A stretch of DNA of 64,000 nucleotides from Liquidambar formosana (taxonomy: Eukaryota > Streptophyta > Magnoliopsida > Saxifragales > Altingiaceae), in the NCBI GenBank assembly GCA_039720395.1, contig CM077832.1, positions 28,321,763-28,385,762 on the forward strand, given 5' to 3'. Numbering within the stretch: the stretch's first letter is position 1; each line of letters begins with the position of its first letter. Shown one piece after another: positions 54,591-64,000 of the stretch. A model generated the notes under the pieces. That model was not told the origin of the DNA. It ran no database searches and saw nothing but the letters and a program-made list of their open reading frames with translations. Position numbers and translations under genes: made by a program.

Positions 54591-55574
54591 GGGCCAGGCT
54601 ATTGCCACCACTCAAAATACTCTAAGCCCCCCAATATTTAGATAATTTGTGAAATTCTTTATATCTAAATGTAAATTTACAATAAGGACATGTCTACTTA
54701 AAGACTTTAAAAATTTCCTATCCCCACCCCACTCCACCCCCAACTCCAAAAACATTCCATCATCTATAGACTTTATGCTCTGACAAACCCTAACAACCTT
54801 AACACCAAATCCATATTTATATGAAAAATTAGTGTTTCTCATGTTATATTGAATAATGGACAAGAAAAGCATTGATAGAGATGATATTAGCAATCAAAAG
54901 CTAAGTATTTATACACTTTTTATTGAGTTTAACTTTAGATTTTCGTATGTTGAATTTTATTTTGTTTGGTTTTTCAACTCCGAACATGTTTACAATGTTC
55001 ATTTCTATAACACCGAACTCTTTTAATGCGTTCTGACTTCTAAGTCCGAATAAAGTTATTTTGTTCTGGTTTTCAACTCCGAACAAATGGATATTATTTG
55101 GTTATGTAACTCTGAACAAATGGATATTGTTCACCTGTAGGAATTCGAACAAAGTTGTGTTGTTCTATTTTAAAATACCGAACAACTTAACTATACAACA
55201 ATTGAGAATTGCTTATATATGTAATTGTGAATGGATTTTAAGTGTTCGTGTTTATAAGTTAGAACAAATAATAAAGGTTCGGTTTTAAAGGTTCGAACAT
55301 TTTTATATTGTTCTTTTCTATAAAGCCGAACGTATATACTTTGTTCTTACTAATAAGTCTGAACATATATAATATGTTCTTACTAATAAGTCTGAACATA
55401 TATATTTTGTTCTTACTAATAGGTCTGAACAGGTTGGGGGTGGGGTGGAAAAATGTTGGGGAATTTTTTCTTCAGGGTATTTTAGGAAGATAAGGGGGTG
55501 TTTTTAGTAAAATATGAGGGGATTTAATTAGTGGGGGGCTTAGAGTATTTTGAGTGGTGGCAATAGCCTGACCC
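54591..55574. mobile_element. 1.0-kb Mutator-like MITE carrying a minisatellite
   Basis: TIRs of over 40 bp: GGGCCAGGCTATTGCCACCA and, inverted, GGGTCAGGCTATTGCCACCA, both continuing through CTCAAAATACTCTAAGCCCC. A perfect 9-bp duplication TTTAAAAAT flanks it (54582-54590 and 55575-55583). The interior is the 33-40-bp minisatellite below. Its GGCTATTGC subterminus matches the 24933-25942 element, so the two are probably related families. Confidence 0.92.
54965..55432. repeat. 33-40-bp minisatellite of GTTC...GAAC units
   Basis: About a dozen units of the form TTGTTC-(about 15 variable bases)-(T/C)CGAAC or TCTGAAC-(TA-rich spacer). The last three start at 55342, 55375 and 55409 and are nearly identical (TGTTCTTACTAATAAGTCTG). 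Each unit is a small inverted repeat (GTTC/GAAC). Short ORFs on both strands follow the period. Confidence 0.88.
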
Positions 55575-55678
55575 TTTAAAAATATAAGCAAACATGTATA
55601 CTAAAAAAAAATTCCAATGAGTGAGGGGGGTCAATTGCCGCCCCTAGCACCCCCCTTCCCTCCGCCCCTAGGTGGGTG

Positions 55679-55717
55679 GGGGGGTGGTGGTGGTGGTGGT
55701 GGTGGTGGTGGTGGTAG
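55679..55717. repeat. (GGT)n microsatellite
   Basis: An almost pure GGT tract following a G-run. It lies at the far edge of the GGCGGATCC-type repeat region. Confidence 0.95.
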
Positions 55718-57110
55718 CAGTGGTGGAGGGTGCAGCGAGCAAGGCAGAGATGCCGGAGAAGGATGGCAGCAACCGTCAGAGGATCAAGAAGGAGAAAGGT
55801 TAGGAGGGGCATGATAATGGAAAATGGGAATGGTTGGACGGGAGAGAGGAAGACATGGCCGCAGGGTATTTTTGTCTTTAAAGCAGGTAAACAACATCAC
55901 GTGCCTCTCACATGTTTTTCTGTCAATTTTACTAACGACTAATGTTCGGAGAGCTGTCAACCCTACATACTGCAAAGGGTTTTTTATTCAATTTTATAAT
56001 AGAATAGCGTATAGTAAAAACAAGGTCATAATAGAAGGGGTTTTTATGTTGTTTACCCAATATGAAAAAACGGAAAAGGGGAGAATTCTAAAGTTTAAGT
56101 TCTTTTGCAAATATTAATGGAAAAGAATTTTAGGGTCGTTTGGGCATCCTCATGGAAATTAAACAATTTTAATGTATTTTATAATATTGAAGGCACAAAT
56201 TCATCACATCAAATTTAAAAGTTTCAAAAAAGTGATGGACTCCTTAACAAATAAGAATGGAAATTCAAAGTAGTAGCATTTCATAAATTTCTAAAAATTA
56301 AATCTATTAATTGGGAGGAAAAAATCTCGAGGTTATTCAATCGATATAAGTCTAGTAAGTAAGCTTGATCCCTTGCTTATTATTTGTTAGTAGAGTTCCA
56401 ACAATAGATTCCATTTCTAGAAATTCATAAAATGCCACTATTTTGATTTTTCACTCTCATTGACCAAAAATCAAAAACAAAAACAAAAAATAAAAATCCA
56501 CTCTCTTGTGATTAAGTACATTTAATTCAAAGTGATGGATTTGTGCCTTTAATATTACGTAAAATTTGACGCTCAAACAAGCTCTAAGTGAAGAAGAGAT
56601 TTAACGAAATTTTTTCATGTTTTTTCATTTTCCCTTTGAATCTCTGACTTTGGGTAAAGAATTAATATGTTGAAAAGAGGGGCGTGTGGGGGTGGGGGGG
56701 AATTCTTGTTAGGTCTCTCATATCTTTTTCTCTCCCTCTTCTACCTTCTACACAACCAAATAAGAGATGGATAATGAATATAGGCATCATTAACACCCCT
56801 TCCCCATGAAACAGGTTCTGATACATAGCATAGGAAAGAAAAAGGAGCAGGGACTCATCCAATTGATAAGAAATCAAATCTTTAACGAATATTGATTGAG
56901 AAGAGGAAGCATGATGACAACACATGACGACATTCGAAAATAAGTTCAATTCATCAGAATAAAAAGTTGATTGTTCATTGTTTTTCAGAATGAAACATTT
57001 GCAAAGATTTCACTGCTTCAAAAAGGTACAAGCCATTTATTCATGGAAACAGAAGCTGAGTATTCAGAAATTTCCAAGATGTTCTAGGAGTTTTGGGTTT
57101 TAGGAATAAT
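55718..57110. other. NDUFA12 3' flank, no gene seen
   Basis: Presumed 3' untranslated region next to 57110, then intergenic AT-rich sequence. ORFs of up to 97 codons here show no recognisable motif. Confidence 0.5.
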
Positions 57111-58825
57111 TTAGCTTTTGGTGGGTTGCCAGGGTTGGTACCTGGTCCAGTCTCTCTGCCCAGGGTTAAGGGTGTGTCCCTTGGAATGGTATATGTACTC
57201 ATCACCCTCTCCAGAGAAGTTTTCCTTGTGGTCAAGCCCATATCGCTTCGGTTTCTGTGCCAGAAGCTGCAACAAATGCATTTTTTTTCTTTTTAAAATT
57301 TTGTTTTGTTCAAACTCTCTTTTCAAATTGTATCATATAAACTAATAAGAAAGGACTTGCCTCCTTTCCTGTGTGATCAGTTATGTAGTGGAGCCAACCG
57401 TGCCATTCCGCTGGCACCTGAGAAGCATTGTAGCGACCCTTTTCTGCATATTCAACCCACCTGTGTCTTCCTACAAAATCCAGCAGCTAAGTCATGAACT
57501 GCATAAATGCATCATGCAACAACATAAAAGCATTCAAATTCCTTGTGATAGTCTTCAAGAAAGATGCTAAATTTCATTAGAACAGTGAATATGCTCTGCT
57601 AAGTTTTGAGTCTAATAGGCAATACATATCTCCCCACCTCCAACACACACACACACAAACACACACTCTTGTATGCTCCAAGAAAATATGAGCGCACTGC
57701 CGCACTCATAAATGTTCACTAGCAAAAAATACATAATGATGTCAGACAATAAATATATACTGATGTCTGGGGATCTTAAAGGTTCATCCGTCTGCATTAG
57801 ATGGTCATTTTTAAAATATCACATAACAAAGTCTCAAGTCTCAACCAATGTTACCTGGAGTGTGGTTCGCTTTGGTACGTGGTACGGGTACGGGTATGGG
57901 TACGATGCTTTATTGATATGTGGTTCGTTAGGGGGTAGGCTTAGTTGGTTCGCTCTAGTACATTAAGGGGTATGTATAAATATCTATGTAATCCCCTTTT
58001 ACTGAGAGAGAGATTCCTTCGAAATATTATGAAAATTGAAACTTTAAGTAAATTTAAATATTGAAGGATTTTGGAAATTGAATTATTTATAAAATTTATT
58101 AGCATTTTATAGTAGTTTGAGAGTCTCATACAATTGCAAATAATCCAAATTTGGGAGTTAAAGTTGTGATTTTGTGAACAGAAGTCTGTGTGTGTGTGTG
58201 TCCTTTATATTTCGGGACGCTAAAAATGGAGATCCAGACTGCAAATGAATCGCATTTCAGGTCAGGGAATCCATACTGCAGTTCGAAGGGGCACCAAGAG
58301 ATCCCGGTAACACCGGTCTCAACTTTTTCTATCATTTGTGATGATTCCTCCGATATTTAGACCCAAGCGTTTTTTGGATGGGGTGGGGGTGACTGGATAT
58401 GAGAGTCTATTTTGTTGCATATAATTTCCATCACATTATTGGGAAAATACAACAAATGCATGAGATTGAAATATTTGGTAAATGAAGCAATAGCACCATC
58501 ACTGAGATGGGGCTCAAATCAAACAATATAGCCACCCATAAATATACTATACAGGAACAATTGATACAACCCTCAAAATCACTGAAAGAGAGAATTGCTG
58601 GTATTGTAACTATGCTGGAAGATCATGGTTTTAAGTCTTTCCATTCGGTAAAAATATTAAAATTACGAGAAATGTAAATCAAATAAAAATGAGAACTTTT
58701 TTTTTATTAGGAAATAAAAATGAGAAAACTTACCATATTGCATGCCATCAAGTTTCTCATAATATTTATTACCAAATTTATCAATACCCACGAGTGTTGC
58801 CCCTATATTGTGAATCTTGGTTTGC
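57111..58825 (-). CDS. NDUFA12: NDUFA12 (B17.2-type complex I subunit), exons 2-4, 5' partial
   Basis: An accessory subunit of mitochondrial NADH:ubiquinone oxidoreductase, on the matrix side of the inner membrane. Minus-strand exons: 58825-58734, 57470-57361 and 57266-57111 (stop TAA). They read in frame as QTKIHNIGATLVGIDKFGNK then YYEKLDGMQYG; GRHRWVEYAEKGRYNASQVP then AEWHGWLHYITDHTGKE; and LLAQKPKRYGLDHKENFSGE, GDEYIYHSKGHTLNPGQRDW, TRYQPWQPTKS. This covers the family core up to the natural C-terminus. The first ~40 residues (exon 1) were not found; the codon split at 58825 requires an upstream exon, probably beyond the LINE and the right edge. The intron after 57361 needs a GC donor (GAG|GCAAGT); the nearby GT gives a wrong frame. 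Intron 2 contains a TGTTACC element. Frame is intact, so probably functional. Confidence 0.9.
57849..58312. mobile_element. TGTTACC...GGTAACA element (copy 2, 464 bp)
   Basis: It starts TGTTACCTGG and ends CCCGGTAACA. It is inverted relative to the 11616-12590 copy and collinear with it from end to end. Flanking bases show no duplication here (CAA versus CCG). In NDUFA12 intron 2. No coding sequence; a GTGTGTGT run lies near 58187-58201. Confidence 0.78.
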
Positions 58826-59238
58826 CTGAAAATCCAACAAAAAGAAATTAGAGTTGTTGAAGATAAGGAGTAAGGACTGATGGTAAGTGTAAAGAATAGC
58901 TTTGAGATAAAACAAATGGAATTCTTCCCAGTCTTCATATAAATGAATGAAAGGAACAAGAGAATAAAGGGATGGAAAACTTATCAGAAAACATTCTGCA
59001 ATTGTGTAATACAGTACAGATGCCTACGTAAGAAAGAACACTCCAATTTTAGAAATCTTTGCCTTTTCAAACATGCAGAAAAGTATGCATGTACGCCACT
59101 TCTTTTTGTTTTATAAAAAACAAATCTTATTAAAGTATGAAAAGGAGAAAAATGCAAGAAGAGACTTCCTCCTATGAGAACAAAGGAAACAAAAACCTTT
59201 ACTTTACCCAGAAAAAGCCAAAAAACCATACCAACAAG
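58826..59238 (-). mobile_element. NDUFA12 intron 1 with a possible second LINE tail
   Basis: No coding exon was recognised. The part 59103-59238, read on minus, has a GGAGGAAGTCTCTTCTTG segment and ACTTTAATAAGATTTG, resembling the 3' untranslated end of the L1-type LINEs here. It may be an older LINE tail or the true 3' end of the element at 59239-64000. Confidence 0.4.
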
Positions 59239-62200
59239 TTTTTTTTTTTTTTTTTTTTTTTTAAAATTTTGGCACAAGTTACAAAAAAATTTTAGTGATA
59301 CAAAAATGGAGAAAAGTACAAAGGTCCTACCAAAATATGACAAAACTCACAACTTAAATAAAGAAAACAAACACAGAAGAAAACAAAAACCCCACAGGCC
59401 CACACCCACAGGATTCTCTCCATCCGGCCATGATTACAAAAAGTGGGACACCATGGAAAGCTTTAGCAGTCAAAACCCAAAAAAGAAGCCAAAAAGAACA
59501 AATGATTTGACAAATCTTCTTCCTCCTCTTGCTTATCATCGAAAATTCTCGCATTTCTCTCATTCCAAATGACCCAAAGGCAAGGAAGGACTGCACACCT
59601 CCAAAATAGCTCTCTTACTTCTCCTAAAGCCCCAATATTCAATAATCAACATAGTAACATACACAAGAAAGTGGAGGAAGGGACCCAGCTCGACCCGACC
59701 ATCCTAGAGAGCCTTTGCCACAGTGAGAAAGCAACAAGTGTTTGGGAACTACACAGTTCCTAGATCTGTGAGACACGAAATGAAAGAAGAAATCGAAAAA
59801 CAAAAGCAAACAATCAAAACAAATTTACATGGTTCACCAAACTCGGGCTATGTCCATGGAGCCGCCGTGATTTCACTATGTTTCGAAGAACAATACAAAG
59901 AGGCATTACATCATAAAACCCTAAAAGGAGTGACTAAATATAAAACCCACAAACCAAGTCAAAAGACCAAAACGGGCTCAAAAAATTTTCCCAGGCCATC
60001 CCTACAAGACTTGTCCATGAGCACTCCAACATAAGCTGCTCCACTCCATGGACTAAGCCTCACAAAAAATCCCATTTAAAACCGTACACTTCCAAGTCAA
60101 ATGAAATACCAGGCTCCACATAGCCTAACAATAAGGCAATGTAAGAATAAATTATCAACGTCGTCCACATACTTCCTACACATAGTACACCATTGAGAGA
60201 GAGCAATGCAAAGGTCTTCTTTTCTAAAGCAAATCATTGATATCCACTCTCATATGAGCTACAGTCTGCAAAAACTTCAACTTTTGGAAGGACCTTTGCT
60301 TTCCAAATCATCTTATAAGAAGAAAAATAAGGAATACCTGAATTCCCAACCAAATCATCAAAGAAGGATTTACAAGAAAAAACATCCAATGAGTGAACAG
60401 CAATCTCCTTTTATCCTGAACAGAAGATAACTCATCAAATTCCCTATCATTAAGATTTCTAAATTAGTTGAAATTTCAATCAATTGTGTATGAATTAGAA
60501 GAAGCCATAGTAGTAAAAGACACAATTGCGAGAGGTAGAAAACTCAATATAAGATATTATGGTTAGGGTTTGATGGAAGACTGAATAGAAGAAGAAGAGA
60601 AATAGACATATAGAAGCTTAAAATTAGCCCCTCACTCTCTTATTATTGTTTATATAAGAGATAAATACAAATGACAATAAAACCCTAATGCTAACAAAGA
60701 CTAATAACCCTAATAGTGAGATAAGGACAAACAATACAAATGGGAAAACAAATATGCAAACGATGAATAAGCTCTCCAAACATCTTCCCAAAAACAAATT
60801 TTCCCCCCATTTCCAACAACGAAAGAGACACAATGACCAAATTAGGACAGGTTCTATGAAATAAAATTCCAATGACTATGGTCTGACATGTGAGATGCCA
60901 CATTAGAATCCCATCCAAATTTTATACTTGCTCTTAATGGCCGAATGCCACAATAAATTATGTTCAAGGGGGAATATCTATAACCATTTTCCAATCGAAG
61001 CGATGTTCCTAGCAACAATATTGCCAATAACCAAACCACCCTTGGGCCTTGGACGAGAAACTATCTACAATTAACAAGGTGATCTTTCCTACCTTCCCCC
61101 ACCCCTTCCCAATAAAAATCTCTCATTATTTCTCCATATTTGTGACTTTGATGAAATTCTAAACAAAGACAGATAGTACATAGGAATACCACACAAAATT
61201 GACTGAATCAATGTAAGCCTTCCTCCCTTCGAGATCAATGCCTTTTTCCAAACATCCAACCTTTTCTCCATGTTCTCAATAACTGGATTCCATAAAACCT
61301 CACTCCTTGGACTACCACTTAAAGGCTAGGCATACCCAAATACTTCCAAAACCTTTCCTTTCCAAAACAAAATCCAAAAAATCCCAATCGACATGATCAT
61401 ATGCTTTCTCAAAATTAACCTTGAAAAGAATGCCCTCCTCCTTAGATCTATACTCATCAACTGCCGCATTTGCTACAAGGACTACATCTAAAATATGACA
61501 ACCATAAAATAAAAAATAAAAAAAATAAAAACACCCTATGTAGGAAAATGGTTTCATCAATAACTTGTTTCAACCTATTAGCTAACACCTTAGCCAAAAT
61601 TTTATACCAAGATGTGACCAAGCTAATTGGTCTAAAATCACTAATCTCGAGGAGTCTAGCTTTTTCGGAATAAGACAAATAAAGGAAGCATTAGTGTAAG
61701 CATTGACCACCCCTTTTTCATAAAACACTAAAAACACACTTAGCAAATCACATTTAAGAACCTCCCAAGTCCCAACAATCTTGAAAAACTCTCATAGTGT
61801 ACCCATCAGGACCTGGAGATTAACCTCTACTACAATCAACAATCAAAATGTGCTTTTCTAATTTCCTCCACTTAAAATGGTCTTGCAAGCCAGCAAGCAA
61901 TAGAATTCTCAATCTTACTCCACTCCAAACCTTCCAATCCTGGCCTCTCCACCCCATCCAAAGAGTACAAATCAGAAAAATAGTTAAAGATCTCACCCAT
62001 AATCCAACCCTCTTCCTCTGAAATTTCTCCAAAGCTCATTCTTAATTCTTTTAATTAATTTTTTTGATATATTTCCATTAGCCAATCTGAAAAAAATTGG
62101 ATTTTTTTTTTTTTTTTTTGACGAAGATAAATAAAAATAAAAATAAATTTGGGGTTATTATCCCCCTCTTTAAGCCATTTAAGCTTTGCCTTCTGTCTCT

Positions 62201-62884
62201 AAGAAATCTCTTCTCCAAAAATCAGCTCCTCAAGTTTACATCTCAAATCTTTCTCTCTCTTCTAAAAGCTTCATTTAAAGACCCATTCTGTTCCAATGTA
62301 TCCAACTCCTTGACTCAATTCAAAATTGAAATTTTCGCTTCCCCAAAATCACCGAATACAACTCTACTCCACTCTTTAATGCTTCCTTTAACCAACTTAA
62401 GTTTTCTCATAATTTAAAGCCCTCCCAACCATTCACTCTAGTACCACTCCACGAGTTTTCAGAACAAGATTTAAAAATATGGTACTCTAACCACACATTT
62501 TCAAACCTGAAAGGAGGAGGACCCAATTTTACAAGCCAACACTCAAGAATGACAGAGTTATGCTCAGACACCGCTCTAGGAAGAACCTCTTGCCTAACAT
62601 TAGGGAATACACCCTCCACCTCCACCAAAAAGAAAAAAAAAAAGCCTATCTACCTACAACAAACCAAATTCTCCTGAGAGTTAGACCATTTGAAGCTCAC
62701 ATTGGACAACGGGGGATCCCTCAAACAAGAATCTCTAATAAAACCATCAAAATCCATTGTACTTCAAGTAACTTTGTAACCATTAAACTTTTCCGATACA
62801 ATCCTAATAACATTAAAATCCCCTCTTACGCACCAATTTGGACTGCATAACCAAACACACACTCCCCCCCCCCCCCCCCAAAAA

Positions 62885-62933
<49 letters not shown>

Positions 62934-64000
62934 TCCCACAAATCAGATCTCACAGAAGGCCTATTTAAGACCATAAACCCCTGTTAACTACCATTCAAAA
63001 TTGTTTGCACTTCTAAACTTAATTGAGAGTGAAAGGGAACCTACAACAACCTCTTGACTAGACACAATTCTGTCATTCCAAATCATTAAGACTCCTCCCA
63101 TCTCCCACAGGAAGGAAAACACACCCAATCTTTATGCCTAGAACCCACAAGCAACTAACCATCTTCCTATCAACCTCATCCAATTTAGATTCTTGAAATT
63201 TAACAATAACTGGACACGTCTTTTTCAATACATCCTTAATCACTCTCCTCTTTCTAGTCGATTTGAGACCTCCGACATTCCTGCTCAAAATCTTCATTAA
63301 GACACTAAAGAACCCCCCAACTCCCTTTTACCACCATCTCCATTATAATTAATACTAGATTGCAAATTCCTCAACTCTAAAGCCTTTAACACCACTACCA
63401 CCATTAGGTTTACTACCCTTCTTAACATCTGAGAAACCAAAAACACTCCTCTTCACACTCCCCTTCTTCCTGACCAGAACAACCCAAAAATTCCCTAAAA
63501 GTTCTTTCAAACTCAACCACCTCTTATCTAAAGTGAACGAAACAGACTTATTGAGTGACTCTCCACTAGTCGCCAAAAACACACTTGTCTACCTCACCAA
63601 CTTCATCCAAATGCCATGAGAACCCTGCCTATCACTTGCAAATCATGAGAACCCTGCCTATCATTGCAATTTGCAAGTGACTCATTCTCATCCTGGGAAT
63701 GATGAGAAGACTCCCCAACACAGAGCCCATCAACAAGGCTATTGTTCAAAGGATTCAAATTAGGCAATACAAGAGTAATGGATGGAGAAGATATATGGCA
63801 GACCCTTGTGACCTCCCTACACCCCAAGACATTATTTGAAACCAAAGGAGTAGCCTCTAAAGAAGAAACACCCCCCCCCCCCCTTTCTCTCCCCCATGCA
63901 ATTAAAAGAAAAGGGGTTGAGAACAAGCCCCCTCCATCTCTACTAAAACTCGCAAGAAAGCGAAGGTCGTTCCTTAATAACAAGGTTATCCATGAACTTA
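59239..64000 (-). mobile_element. Decayed L1-type LINE, nearly whole length, 5' end off-window
   Basis: Minus strand, from right to left. Probable ORF1 remnants lie above 63350. The endonuclease start MKILSRNVGGLKSTRKRRVI with FQESKLDEVDRKMV lies near 63297-63150. Endonuclease C-terminal part: PPPFRFENVWLEYHIFK near 62520. RT: EISDFRPISLVTSWYKILAK then VLANRL near 61640, and FKVNFEKAYDHVDWDFLDFV near 61400. Then RLDVWKKALISKGGRLTLIQ near 61250 and the C-terminus AKAFHGVPLFVIMAGW near 59440. The A-tail is the T-run at 59239-59262. Stops and frameshifts occur throughout. It lies sense-oriented, most likely inside NDUFA12 intron 1. A (TA)n tract occurs at about 62885-62931. Confidence 0.82.

Noticed and set aside
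54965..55432. CRISPR-like array of short repeats
   Set aside because: This is plant nuclear DNA; the units are diverged, spacers are not unique segments of constant length, and the array lies inside a TIR element with TSD.
59354..63983. Multiple minus-strand ORFs as separate genes
   Set aside because: Their order (endonuclease, RT, C-terminal region) and the tail make them pieces of one dead LINE.

Overview
This is nuclear DNA from a flowering plant, almost certainly a eudicot with a large, transposon-rich genome. Coding exons are small islands in AT-rich sequence. The elements are plant-type L1 LINEs, an RTE fragment, a Tat-like Ty3/gypsy element, Copia-type solo LTRs, a TRIM, SINEs, Helitrons and many MITEs. 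I cannot name the species. No bacterial operon, CRISPR array, rRNA gene or intact tRNA gene is visible.

Four protein-coding loci can be supported by reading exons through splice sites in frame. (1) SMG9 on + (last five exons, 8173-17975; the 5' exons were not found and probably lie left of the window) encodes a subunit of the SMG1-SMG8-SMG9 kinase complex of nonsense-mediated decay. (2) A four-exon gene on - (20526-22469) encodes a very basic 125-residue protein of unknown function, with a TATA box and a telo-box in front. (3) A complete 14-exon sugar transporter on - (27004-45754, 501 residues) belongs to the vacuolar glucose / D-xylose-proton symporter-like group; its 1.5 kb of coding sequence is spread over 18.8 kb. 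(4) NDUFA12 on - (exons 2-4, 57111-58825; exon 1 beyond the right edge) encodes the B17.2-type subunit of mitochondrial complex I. Loci 3 and 4 are same-strand neighbours, which matches an Arabidopsis chromosome 3 gene pair as I recall it. Loci 2 and 4 each contain one GC-AG intron with the same donor, AG|GCAAGT.

The rest is mobile DNA. From 0.5 to 7.2 kb there are LINE tails, a SINE with a 12-bp target duplication, a MITE, a TIR element with palindromic ends and a duplicated 0.4-kb block. The 6.5-kb SMG9 intron holds a decayed Tat-like gypsy element, which was invaded by a 464-bp TGTTACC...GGTAACA element, which was itself invaded by a MITE; a 1276-bp solo LTR lies beside this stack. From 22.7 to 26.4 kb there are several MITEs, including a 1.0-kb Mutator-like element with an internal minisatellite. 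The transporter introns hold a four-LTR TRIM array with a perfect target duplication, complementary CAC/GTG tracts around a solo LTR, a ~62-bp minisatellite, a Stowaway MITE and a LINE inserted into an older LINE. From 46.6 to 55.6 kb there are two Helitrons, a long hairpin and a second minisatellite-bearing Mutator-like MITE. The right end (59.2-64 kb) is one decayed L1-type LINE, probably inside NDUFA12 intron 1.

No new molecular system with a protein basis is evident. The most unusual features are the TRIM concatemer, the pair of Mutator-like MITEs carrying minisatellites built from palindromic units, the nested insertion stacks, and the paired GC-AG introns.
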